NCBI GenBank assembly: GCA_000703065.1
Contig: JNLK01000001.1
Location: 2,316,001 to 2,380,000, forward strand
Direction: 5' to 3'
Source of the DNA: Lachnospiraceae bacterium AC2029
GTDB taxonomy: Bacteria > Bacillota > Clostridia > Lachnospirales > Lachnospiraceae
DNA: 64,000 bases
This document shows, in pieces, positions 34,395 to 42,485 of the stretch. Every line of letters begins with the position of its first letter. Position 1 is the stretch's first letter. A program made the position numbers and the translations under genes. Below the pieces are notes generated by a model, which saw nothing but the letters and a program-made list of their open reading frames with translations, did no database searches and was not told the origin of the DNA.

Positions 34395-35879
34395 ATGACA
34401 AAAATCGGATTTGACAATGACAAATATCTGGATATGCAGTCGAAGCATATCAAGGAGAGGATCGGAGAGTTCGGCGGAAAGCTGTACCTGGAGTTCGGCG
34501 GAAAGCTCTTTGATGATTATCACGCATCCCGCGTACTTCCGGGATTTCTTCCGGATTCCAAGATCACGATGCTGAAGCAGCTGAAGGATCAGACGGAGAT
34601 CGTGATCGCCATCAAGGCCGGCGATATCGAGAAGAACAAGGTACGTGGAGATATCGGTATCACCTATGATATGGATCTGCTCCGTCTCATCGACGCATTT
34701 ACAAATAACGGTCTTTTCGTGGGAAGTGTCGTACTGACCCAGTTTAAGGAGCAGCCTTCTGCCATCGCGTATGAGAAGAAGCTGAAGGCTCTCGGACTGA
34801 AGGTGTACCGGCATTATCCCATCCCCGGTTATCCCTCGGATATCCCGCTCATTGTCAGTGACGAAGGCTTTGGAAAGAATGACTACATCGAGACCACACG
34901 TCCGCTGGTTGTCGTGACCGCGCCCGGACCGGGCAGCGGCAAGATGGCAACCTGCCTGTCCCAGCTCTATCATGAGCAGAAGCGCGGTGTGAAGGCAGGC
35001 TATGCGAAGTTCGAGACATTTCCGATCTGGAACATCGCACTCAATCATCCGGTGAACCTGGCCTATGAAGCAGCAACCGCGGATCTGAACGATGTAAATA
35101 TGATCGATCCCTTCCACTGGGATGCTTACGGCGAAACCGTGGTCAACTACAATCGTGATGTGGAAGTATTCCCGGTACTGAAGGCCATGTTCGAGAAGAT
35201 CTCGGGAGAGAGCCCCTACCAGTCACCCACCGATATGGGCGTAAATATGGCAGGCTACTGCATCACCGATGATGAGGCAACCCAGGCGGCTGCAAATCAG
35301 GAGATCATCCGCCGGTATTATCAGGCGCTTTGTGACCGACGGAAGGGTGATGCCAGCGACGCCATCATTCAGAAGCTGGAGCTTCTGATGAAGAAGGCCA
35401 AGCTGTCTCCGGCAGACCGGCCGGTGGTGGCAGCGGCAAATATCCGTGCAGAGGAGACCGGAGGACCGGCAGCAGCCATGGAACTTCCGGACGGGACCAT
35501 TATCACAGGCAAGACCTCCACGCTTCTGGGAGCATCCTCGGCGCTGATCCTGAATGCGCTGAAGACCCTGGCGGGAATCGACGATTCCGCGAAGCTGATC
35601 TCACCTCAGGTCATCGAGCCGATCATGGAGCTGAAGGTGAAGTACCTGCAGAACCACAATCCGCTCCTGCATATCGACGAGATCCTGATCGCACTCTCCA
35701 TCGCCGCAGTCTCCGACGAGACCGCAGCGGCAGCCTATGCAGAGCTTCCGAAGCTGAAGGGCCTTGAAGTCCACAGCTCCGTCATCCTGTCCCAGGTAGA
35801 CGTAGGAGTCTTCCGCAAGCTCGGCATGAACCTGACCTGCGAACCCAAATATCAGAGTAAAAAATTATTTCATATGTAG
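34395..35879 (+). CDS. DUF1846 family protein
   Basis: A 494-residue cytosolic protein matching DUF1846, a widespread Firmicutes family of unknown function with a nucleotide-binding-like fold and hexameric structures solved for some members. Family blocks are FDNDKYLDMQSKHIKERI at the start, FGGKLFDDYHASRVLPGF, VVTAPGPGSGKMATCLSQ (a P-loop-like GPGSGK), YETFPIWNI-like KFETFPIWN, and the C-terminal GLEVHSSVILSQVD. GTAGGAGAACAGAAACA supports the start. A 14-bp perfect hairpin begins at its stop codon and leads into the repeat array. Confidence 0.9.
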   Translation: MTKIGFDNDKYLDMQSKHIKERIGEFGGKLYLEFGGKLFDDYHASRVLPGFLPDSKITMLKQLKDQTEIVIAIKAGDIEKNKVRGDIGITYDMDLLRLIDAFTNNGLFVGSVVLTQFKEQPSAIAYEKKLKALGLKVYRHYPIPGYPSDIPLIVSDEGFGKNDYIETTRPLVVVTAPGPGSGKMATCLSQLYHEQKRGVKAGYAKFETFPIWNIALNHPVNLAYEAATADLNDVNMIDPFHWDAYGETVVNYNRDVEVFPVLKAMFEKISGESPYQSPTDMGVNMAGYCITDDEATQAAANQEIIRRYYQALCDRRKGDASDAIIQKLELLMKKAKLSPADRPVVAAANIRAEETGGPAAAMELPDGTIITGKTSTLLGASSALILNALKTLAGIDDSAKLISPQVIEPIMELKVKYLQNHNPLLHIDEILIALSIAAVSDETAAAAYAELPKLKGLEVHSSVILSQVDVGVFRKLGMNLTCEPKYQSKKLFHM

Positions 35880-36186
35880 GAACGTGTTTTCCATCAGGAA
35901 AACACGTTCCGTAAAGCCCACAAAGCTCTGCTTTGTGCCCAACGAAGTTGGGGCCGTGAACGGCAACCGAAGCCGTTCACGGAGGCCGCGAGTTTTCTCA
36001 GGAAAACTCGCCCCGTAAAGCCCACAAAGCTCTGCTTTGTGCCTAACGAAGTTGGGGCCGTGAACGGCAACCGAAGCCGTTCACGGAGGCCGCGAGTTTT
36101 CTCAGGAAAACTCGCCCCGTACAGCCCACAAAGCACTGCTTTGTGCCTTGCGAAGCAAGGTTCGAGGCCGCCGTCCGTGGGCGGCC
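35879..36186. repeat. Tandem array of multi-hairpin 104-bp units
   Basis: The gene-free stretch 35880-36224 is filled by this array. It opens with a perfect 14-bp hairpin (GGAACGTGTTTTCC, ATCA, GGAAAACACGTTCC; 35879-35910). Units of 104 bp start at 35911 and 36015, and a diverged third starts at 36119. Each unit has hairpin a, CACAAAGC-3 bases-GCTTTGTG; hairpin b around a constant GAA loop (CCAAC/GTTGG at 35939); hairpin c (CCGTGAACGGC/GCCGTTCACGG at 35954-35982); and, in units one and two, hairpin d (GCGAGTTTTC/GAAAACTCGC at 35988-36011). In unit three, b becomes CCTTGC/GCAAGG and c becomes GGCCGCC/GGCGGCC: both arms change together. No gene is called here. Confidence 0.85.
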
Positions 36187-36224
36187 GAGAAGGCCCCGTA
36201 TGCCACAAAGCGAGGGGGGATAAT

Positions 36225-37208
36225 ATGTATTTTTTCATAGTTAATTATGGCGGCGGAAGTGGCCGCGGCCGCAGAGTCTGGCGGGACGTCCGCGGGATCC
36301 TGCAGGCAGAAGCAGTACCGTACTGGGCATTTCGTACGAAGTATCCCGGACACGCAACAAGGCTTACCATAGAGATCCTTCGCAGATATGGTTCTCCGCA
36401 GGCACCGGTCTCGCTGGTGGTTGTAGGCGGGGACGGTACCATAAACGAAGTGCTGAACGGGATCACGGATTTCGAGAAGGTCTGGCTGGGTGTGATTCCC
36501 ACCGGCTCCGGAAATGATTTCGTTCGCGGACACGGACTTCTGAGGAAGACCGTGCCTGCGCTGATGAGCATATTAAACTGTGAGATACCGGAACGCGTGG
36601 ATGTGGGCGTGGCAGCCGGCGACAGCAATGCGCCGAAGCTCTTCGGTATCAGTGCCGGGATCGGGCTGGATGCGGAGGTCTGCAAAAAGGCCATGGAGTC
36701 CAAGCAGAAGAAGATGCTGAACGGGGTCGGACTCGGGAAGCTGACCTACCTTCTGCTGACCATAGAATCTCTCTTTACCATGAAGACGGTGGACGGTCGT
36801 GTGATCTTCGACGGAGATTTCGGAAATGTGCTCCGGCTGAAGAAGCTGATCTACCTGGCGGCCATGAATACGCCGTGGGAAGGCGGGGGTGTTCCCATGT
36901 CACCGACGGCAGATCCGACAGACGGACAGATATCCATCTGTGCGGCTGCGGGCGTCCCGAAGTGGAAGAGCTTCTTCGAACTTCCCGTACTGGTGGCGGG
37001 AAAACAGAAGAAGCTGAAGGACTTTACCCTGAGGAATGCACGGACCATCGATATCGAGATGGAGCATCCGGTGGTGCTGCATCTGGATGGTGAGTACGGC
37101 GGGGATGTCCGCCGGATCCATATCGATACACTTCCCGGAAAGCTTCAACTGATGAAAGGTAACGGCTGCAGATCCTGCAGTCAGTCACGGCCGCGCTGCA
37201 GCTGCTGA
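36225..37208 (+). CDS. Diacylglycerol kinase-family lipid kinase
   Basis: A 327-residue enzyme of the DAGK/YegS/sphingosine kinase fold, which phosphorylates diacylglycerol or a related lipid at the membrane. It begins MYFFIVNYGGGSGRG and has the nucleotide site VVVGGDGTINEVLNGI and IPTGSGNDFVRG, both diagnostic, plus the C-terminal HLDGEYGG. The last ~15 residues are Cys/Arg rich (CRSCSQSRPRCSC), which is odd for the family. The ATG at 36225 is chosen because GAGGGGGGATAAT lies upstream; the open frame further upstream runs through the repeat array. Confidence 0.9.
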   Translation: MYFFIVNYGGGSGRGRRVWRDVRGILQAEAVPYWAFRTKYPGHATRLTIEILRRYGSPQAPVSLVVVGGDGTINEVLNGITDFEKVWLGVIPTGSGNDFVRGHGLLRKTVPALMSILNCEIPERVDVGVAAGDSNAPKLFGISAGIGLDAEVCKKAMESKQKKMLNGVGLGKLTYLLLTIESLFTMKTVDGRVIFDGDFGNVLRLKKLIYLAAMNTPWEGGGVPMSPTADPTDGQISICAAAGVPKWKSFFELPVLVAGKQKKLKDFTLRNARTIDIEMEHPVVLHLDGEYGGDVRRIHIDTLPGKLQLMKGNGCRSCSQSRPRCSC

Positions 37209-37245
37209 CCGGCACCGGAATGACCAAAGAAAAGAGGAACCGAAA

Positions 37246-38229
37246 TTGGAAGATAAAAGATATGCAGTACTGATCGACTCCGACAACATTTCCTCCAAGT
37301 ATATCGGAAGTATCCTGGACGAGATGACGAAGTACGGAGTGGTAACCTACAAGAGGATCTACGGCGACTGGACCTCCACCCAGGCCGGAAAATGGAAGAA
37401 GGAGCTGATGGAGAATTCCATCACCCCGATCCAGCAGTTCCGCAATACGGTGGGCAAGAACGCAACGGATTCCACTCTGATCATCGATGCGATGGACATC
37501 CTCTACACAGAGAGTGTGGACGGCTTCTGTATCGTATCCAGTGACGGAGATTTCACCCGTCTGGCCAGCCGGCTCCGGGAGTCCGGCATGGAGGTCATCG
37601 GAATGGGAGAGAGCAAGACTCCCCGATCCTTCCGTGCGGCCTGTTCGGTCTTCACGGATCTGGAACTCCTGCTGGACCAGTCCGATGATGAAGACGGAAA
37701 GAACCTGCTGAAGAGCAAGAAAAAGAAGAAGTCCGAAAATGTACTGGAGCAGAGCGTGGTGGAGAATGCCATCATCGAGATCATTACGGAGAATGACAAT
37801 AAGGGTCGTGAAACCGGGCTTGGTGAGATCGGAAGCCGTCTTCAGAAGAAGTATTCCGACTTCGATGTCCGGAATTACGGATATAGTTCTCTCTCTACAT
37901 TTATCGAGGAGATCAACGGATTTACCCTGAAGAAGACGAACAGTACCGTGACGGTTGCCATCAGGGAAGATAAGGATATGAAGAAACGCCTCATGCAGTA
38001 TGTGGAGGCGGAGGTGCGTAAGGAAGGCAGCGACGGGATCGAGCTGGGGCTTCTGGGACAGCGCCTGTATGCGGAGTATCCCCAGTTCAATGCGAAGGAG
38101 TTCGGTTACTCCACATTTGCGAAGTTCGTCCTGGCGATTCGTACGCTTACCGTAGAGACCTCCGAGAACAACCGGGTAAAGGTCTATGCGAAGGAACAGA
38201 CGAAGGACAAGAAAGATAAGAAGAGATAA
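37246..38229 (+). CDS. NYN-domain ribonuclease-like protein with two OST-HTH/LOTUS domains
   Basis: A 327-residue protein. The N-terminal NYN domain (1-145, PIN-like fold) has the acidic residues expected of a metal-dependent RNase: YAVLIDSDN, KNATDSTLIIDAMD and VSSDGDFTRLA. Two OST-HTH (LOTUS) domains follow, at about 165-245 (LGEIGSRLQKKYSDFDVRNYGYSSLSTFIEE) and 250-320 (LLGQRLYAEYPQFNAKEFGYSTFAKFV); in eukaryotes these bind RNA or RNA-regulating proteins. A Lys-rich linker joins them. The start is TTG at 37246, supported by AAGAGGAACCGAAA; no ATG fits. Its stop overlaps the phosphoesterase start by one base. Likely role: RNA turnover or RNA-based regulation (inference). Confidence 0.87.
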   Translation: MEDKRYAVLIDSDNISSKYIGSILDEMTKYGVVTYKRIYGDWTSTQAGKWKKELMENSITPIQQFRNTVGKNATDSTLIIDAMDILYTESVDGFCIVSSDGDFTRLASRLRESGMEVIGMGESKTPRSFRAACSVFTDLELLLDQSDDEDGKNLLKSKKKKKSENVLEQSVVENAIIEIITENDNKGRETGLGEIGSRLQKKYSDFDVRNYGYSSLSTFIEEINGFTLKKTNSTVTVAIREDKDMKKRLMQYVEAEVRKEGSDGIELGLLGQRLYAEYPQFNAKEFGYSTFAKFVLAIRTLTVETSENNRVKVYAKEQTKDKKDKKR

Positions 38230-38903
38230 TGCGATATTACATTTCTGACCTACATTTTTATCACAAGGGAATGAATGAGTCCATGGACTGCCGCGGATTC
38301 TCCTCGGTGGAGGAGATGAACGAGGTGATGATCGAACGGTGGAACGCCAAGGTGACGAAGAAGGATGAGGTGGTCATTCTGGGAGACCTGTCCTTCGGTA
38401 CCGCAGAGGAGACCAATCAGCTGCTGGAGCGGCTGAACGGGAAGCTGTATCTAATCTACGGAAACCACGACCGGTATGTGAATGCCAAGGGCTTCAATGC
38501 CTTCCGGTTCAAATGGATCAAGCCCTACGCGGAACTGTCCGACGAGAAGAGGAAGGTGATCCTCTGTCATTATCCCATTTTCTGCTATAACGGTCAGTAC
38601 AGAATGGACGAAAAGGGGAATCCGAAGTCCTACATGCTGTACGGGCATGTTCATAATTCTGAGGATGAGGTCCTGATCAACCGGTTTATCGAGATCACGA
38701 AGAGTACCACCCGGGAGATCAAGGGCATGGAGGGTGAACACCCGATCCCCTGTCATATGATCAACTGTTTCTGTATGTTCTCCGGTTATACGCCGCTCTC
38801 TTTGGACGAGTGGATCGAGGTGGACCGGAGACGTCGTGAGAATCTCACTCAGGACGTGGCGGACGGCACAAGAAAGCCGGAGGTCTTTGAGATAGATGAT
38901 TAA
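38229..38903 (+). CDS. Calcineurin-like metallophosphoesterase
   Basis: A 224-residue enzyme with the full metallophosphoesterase motif set: ISDLHFYHKGM (DxH), VVILGDLSFG (GD), YGNHDRY (GNHD), LCHYPIF (H) and LYGHVHNS (GHxH). It binds two metals and hydrolyses phosphomono- or diesters; the substrate is not evident. Translationally coupled to the NYN-LOTUS gene (TAATG, one-base overlap), so a joint role in processing RNA ends or small nucleotides is plausible. The C-terminal region (LDEWIEVDRRRRENLT) is specific to this subgroup. Confidence 0.88.
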   Translation: MRYYISDLHFYHKGMNESMDCRGFSSVEEMNEVMIERWNAKVTKKDEVVILGDLSFGTAEETNQLLERLNGKLYLIYGNHDRYVNAKGFNAFRFKWIKPYAELSDEKRKVILCHYPIFCYNGQYRMDEKGNPKSYMLYGHVHNSEDEVLINRFIEITKSTTREIKGMEGEHPIPCHMINCFCMFSGYTPLSLDEWIEVDRRRRENLTQDVADGTRKPEVFEIDD

Positions 38904-38940
38904 ATAATAAAAATATCAGTGAAGGACAAAGGAGGTTATT

Positions 38941-40005
38941 ATGCATAACAGTTTTCGTTTACCGTACCATCTGGTGGTAGAGGAGGGGATCTTTGACCGG
39001 ATCCCGGAGGTTATGAAGGACGTTATCCCCACATTTGCCGAGGATAAAATGATCCTTGTGACCGAAGAGAATCTGAAGGGGATCTTTGAGGATCAGCTGG
39101 ACCGCATCTTCGCGGCCTTCAAGAATCATGAGCTTTATCTGATCAAGGCTGCAACCTATGATAATGCTGTGGCCCTGGCCAAGTATATCACAATGAACGG
39201 TATCAAGACCGTGATCGGCTTCGGCGGCGGAACCGTGCTGGATCTGGCGAAGTTTGCATCATTTGTATCGAAGACCACTCTGGTCTCACTCCCGACGACA
39301 CTTTCCAACGATTCCCTGGCTTCGCCGGTTGCGGTTCTGGGAACGGAAGGAAAGGCGCGGAAGACCTTCCGCTGCACGATTCCCCATGCCATCCTTGTGG
39401 ATGTGAATATCATCACCTCTGCTCCGGAACGCCAGCTGCTGTCCGGTGTGGGTGATACCATCAGTAAATATACGGCACTTGTAGACTGGAAGAAGGCTCA
39501 TGATCAGGGACTGGAAAAGGTGGACGATTTCGCCTACATGATCTCCAAGATGGCCTTCAATTCCACGGCTTACAACAACATGAAGGAACTGAAGTCCAAG
39601 GATTTCATCAAGCGTCTGACTCAGGCACTGGTTATGGGCGGACTTGCCATGGAGATCGCAGGATCCTCCCGCCCCAGCAGCGGCTCGGAGCACCTCTTCT
39701 GCCATGCGCTGGAGGAGCTCTACAGCGAGCAGGTAGCCGTTCCTCACGGGATCGCGGTAGCCATGGGCAGCTACGGAGCATGTAAGTTCCAGAACAGAAA
39801 TGTACCGAAGCTCACCCGGATCATCAAGGAATACGGGATCCCCGTATGTCCTTCCGCATGGAATATCACACCGGAGATCTTCGTGGGAGCATGGCAGCAG
39901 GCAGCGGGAACCCGTCCGGACCGTTATACCATCCTGAATGAGACGGATCTGTCGGATGAGACCCTGACCAAGCTCTATTATGAGATGGAGGAAGTGTTCG
40001 CATAA
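38941..40005 (+). CDS. Iron-containing alcohol dehydrogenase family, glycerol-1-phosphate dehydrogenase-like
   Basis: A 354-residue NAD(P)-dependent dehydrogenase close to sn-glycerol-1-phosphate dehydrogenases (EgsA/AraM). It would reduce dihydroxyacetone phosphate to glycerol-1-phosphate. Key blocks are the nucleotide site GFGGGTVLDLAKFAS, SLPTTLSNDSLASPVAVL, the metal site SRPSSGSEHLFCHALE, and VPHGIAVAMGS. In Bacillus the product feeds archaea-type heptaprenylglyceryl phosphate. AAAGGAGGTTATT precedes the ATG. It follows the phosphoesterase by 37 bases and precedes the SpoIIE phosphatase by 17. Other members of this superfamily use different substrates, so the reaction is probable, not certain. 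Confidence 0.85.
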   Translation: MHNSFRLPYHLVVEEGIFDRIPEVMKDVIPTFAEDKMILVTEENLKGIFEDQLDRIFAAFKNHELYLIKAATYDNAVALAKYITMNGIKTVIGFGGGTVLDLAKFASFVSKTTLVSLPTTLSNDSLASPVAVLGTEGKARKTFRCTIPHAILVDVNIITSAPERQLLSGVGDTISKYTALVDWKKAHDQGLEKVDDFAYMISKMAFNSTAYNNMKELKSKDFIKRLTQALVMGGLAMEIAGSSRPSSGSEHLFCHALEELYSEQVAVPHGIAVAMGSYGACKFQNRNVPKLTRIIKEYGIPVCPSAWNITPEIFVGAWQQAAGTRPDRYTILNETDLSDETLTKLYYEMEEVFA

Positions 40006-40022
40006 GGGAAAGCAGTTAAACT

Positions 40023-41792
40023 ATGGCTGTACAGGGGGGAAAAAGGAATAAGAGTAAACGATATCTTTTGTTTCAGGTAGGGCTTATCATATTTGTGATC
40101 TTCAGTATTTTGATCGCCTTACTTGGCTTTCTTCTTGTGCACTATGCCAGAGAAACGTATTTTTCGGGTCAGCAGGATTCCATGAAGGGAGAAATGAGTA
40201 CATCCCAGGAGATACTTGCAAATAATCCGCTGTTTGACTGGACAGCAGATTACTGGATCAATTATCCGGACGAAATGAAGAAGCCCTATACCCAGGAAGA
40301 ATACGCGATACTGGCGGAAAATGAATGGCTGATCAACGCAGAAGTAGATGAATCGGTTATTGAAAGACTGAATGCGCTGGATTTGGAAACCAGGCTGGCT
40401 GTGGCCAAGCTTTCTACAGAATGGATATGTTCTGATATAATATCTGTGGCTTCAACATCGGATGATATGATATATCTTGTGGACCTGAATGCAGAAAAAA
40501 GAGGGACCATTTACCTGAGGATACCATATGAAGTATATCCCAGAGAGCAGCTGGGAGATGTCAATGCTGTCTCGTCGATATTGGATGATGAGATGGCGGA
40601 GAAACTCAGGGGCAATATACATGGAAATAACGAATTGTTTTTTTCAGAGTATGCTGATGATGAAGATCTGTTTCATTACTATGTCGGATACGAAACGGTT
40701 TATATCCATGGGGAACCAAGGTTCGCCTTCATGTTCCTGCATGATTGGAGTGATAACCTGGATAATCAGACAGATTCGATCCGCTGGATGCTTGTGAACT
40801 TTGCGGTGGCGCTTGTTATCGGCGGCGCGCTTCTGATGCTTTTTATAAGCTCTGTTACTGTGGGACCCGTAAAAAGACTTCGGTACGGTGTCAGGAGGTA
40901 TGCTAAGGATAAAAATCCGGAGAATCTCCGGAATGATATGGCAGCAGTGCCGACCAGGAACGAACTCGGAGAGCTTGCCGATGATATAACGGAAATGGCG
41001 GAAGAGATCGACCGTTACATGGACGAAAATATCAGGCTTGCAGGAGAACGGGAGGCTGCGGAAGCGGAGCTTTCCATCGCAACAAGGGTGCAGCATGAAC
41101 AGCTCCCTGCGGATCTTCCGGACAGCCCGTATTTCACGGTCAGGGCATTTATCCGACCGGCCAGAGAGGTCGGCGGTGATTTCTATGATTACTTCTTTCT
41201 TGATGAGACGCATCTGGTGGTCCTTATCGCCGATGTGTCCGATAAGGGTATGAATGCAGCCTTCTTTATGGCCATTTCCAAGGCGATGATAAAGGCAGCT
41301 TCCGGGAGGATAAAGGATCCGGTGGGGATGATCACCGAGGCGGAGAACATGCTTGCAGAGAATAATCCGGGAGGCCTTTTCGTTACGATATGGCTTGCCG
41401 TTATAGATCTGAAAAGCGGTCACGTGGATGCCTGCAATGCCGGACATAATTATCCTATCGTCCGTAAGGAGGGTTCGTATTCAATAGAAAAGTCCCCGCA
41501 TGGTCCGGCACTTGCGTTTCTGCCGGGTGTCCCACATGTCGGCTCGGGCTTTGATCTGAAACCCGGCGACAGGATATTCCTTTATACGGACGGAATCGTG
41601 GAGGCGGTAAACAGTGAAGGTGAACGTTTCGGTGACGCCAGACTGCTGGATGCGCTGAACGAGACTTCCGGAGAAGCGACGGATGAGGAGATCATCGGGC
41701 ATGTCAGATCAGCGGTTGACGCCTTTGCAGGCGAGGCTTCCCAGTTTGATGATATTACCATGCTGAGCTTTACCTATTGCGGCTGGAAATGA
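40023..41792 (+). CDS. Membrane SpoIIE-family serine phosphatase with HAMP domain
   Basis: A 589-residue signalling protein. Helix one is at about 17-40, an extracellular sensor spans about 40-250, helix two is about 258-282, then a HAMP domain (VGPVKRLRYGVRRYAKDKNPE), a short coiled coil and a PP2C/SpoIIE phosphatase domain. Metal-binding motifs are AREVGGDFYDYF, IADVSDKGMNAAFFM and YTDGIVEAVN, with SQFDDITML near the end. Such RsbU-like phosphatases usually dephosphorylate an anti-anti-sigma factor, but none is encoded nearby; the next genes are an ECF sigma and a probable anti-sigma protein. Its base composition is slightly more A+T rich than its neighbours. Confidence 0.92.
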   Translation: MAVQGGKRNKSKRYLLFQVGLIIFVIFSILIALLGFLLVHYARETYFSGQQDSMKGEMSTSQEILANNPLFDWTADYWINYPDEMKKPYTQEEYAILAENEWLINAEVDESVIERLNALDLETRLAVAKLSTEWICSDIISVASTSDDMIYLVDLNAEKRGTIYLRIPYEVYPREQLGDVNAVSSILDDEMAEKLRGNIHGNNELFFSEYADDEDLFHYYVGYETVYIHGEPRFAFMFLHDWSDNLDNQTDSIRWMLVNFAVALVIGGALLMLFISSVTVGPVKRLRYGVRRYAKDKNPENLRNDMAAVPTRNELGELADDITEMAEEIDRYMDENIRLAGEREAAEAELSIATRVQHEQLPADLPDSPYFTVRAFIRPAREVGGDFYDYFFLDETHLVVLIADVSDKGMNAAFFMAISKAMIKAASGRIKDPVGMITEAENMLAENNPGGLFVTIWLAVIDLKSGHVDACNAGHNYPIVRKEGSYSIEKSPHGPALAFLPGVPHVGSGFDLKPGDRIFLYTDGIVEAVNSEGERFGDARLLDALNETSGEATDEEIIGHVRSAVDAFAGEASQFDDITMLSFTYCGWK

Positions 41793-41894
41793 CATGCCGA
41801 TAAAAGTTCCCAAAAGTAGTTCCGAAAATAATTTTGTAAATATTTCCAAAAAAAAGCAGATGTTGATCGTATGAATAGATAGGAGGGTTGCCGG

Positions 41895-42485
41895 TTGGAA
41901 GAATCTACATTTGAAGCGTGTATGCGCCGGATGGCCGAAGGCGACCGGGAAGCACTTCGTGAAGTGTACGAGGCGTACCTGAAGCTGATCTTTTCCGTCT
42001 GCTTTAACCAGTTGAAACAAAGGGAGGCAGCGGAAGACGTTGCCTCCGAGTTTTTTATCCGCCTGTTCCGCGTGGCGGGAAGCTTTAAGGGGGACGGACA
42101 CCACAAGGCGTGGATGGTGACCATCGCCAAAAATATGTGTATCGATTACATGAGGAAGAACGGACGGGAAATGGCGGTGCTGGACGAACCCGTAAATGAG
42201 GAGGGGGACACCTCCAGGGAGGTCAGCGACGGAGCTGCCGGAGCCTCCCCCATGTTCCACCGTTCGGACGGACCGGAGCTGGCGGAGCAGGCGGCAAACC
42301 GGCTTACACTGGAGTCGGCCATGCAGCTCCTGACGGAGATAGAGAAAGAGATCATCGACCTGAAACTGACGGCGGGCTTCACCTTCCGGGAGATCTCGGA
42401 AATGCTGCAGATGGCGCAGGGAACCGTGTCATGGCATTACAATGAAGCCATCAAAAAACTACGGAGGTACATGCAGGATGGATAA
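41895..42485 (+). CDS. ECF-type RNA polymerase sigma factor
   Basis: A 196-residue sigma-70 family protein with regions 2 and 4 only. Region 2 is LREVYEAYLKLIFSVCFNQL through QREAAEDVASEFFIRLFR and KAWMVTIAKNMCIDYMR; region 4 is LTEIEKEIIDLKLTAGFTFREISEMLQMAQGTVSWHYNEAIKKLRR. A 35-residue acidic, poorly conserved linker joins them. The start is TTG at 41895, 7 bases after a perfect AGGAGGG; the first ATG is 9 codons downstream with no such site. The stop overlaps the next gene by 8 bases, the classical sigma and anti-sigma arrangement. Confidence 0.9.
   Translation: MEESTFEACMRRMAEGDREALREVYEAYLKLIFSVCFNQLKQREAAEDVASEFFIRLFRVAGSFKGDGHHKAWMVTIAKNMCIDYMRKNGREMAVLDEPVNEEGDTSREVSDGAAGASPMFHRSDGPELAEQAANRLTLESAMQLLTEIEKEIIDLKLTAGFTFREISEMLQMAQGTVSWHYNEAIKKLRRYMQDG

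Noticed and set aside
35911-36200. CRISPR array
   Set aside because: Units are 104 bp, contiguous and composed of hairpins, with no unique spacers or cas genes; the 33-bp repeats at 24922 occur only twice.
35894-36238. A 114-codon minus-strand frame through the repeat array
   Set aside because: It is made only of repeat translations; its start overlaps the lipid kinase start region and it has no ribosome binding site.
41805-41828. Direct repeats AGTTCCCAAAA/AGTTCCGAAAA as an autoregulated ECF promoter
   Set aside because: No matching -10 at proper spacing on the plus strand, and the GGAAC orientation points away from the sigma gene.
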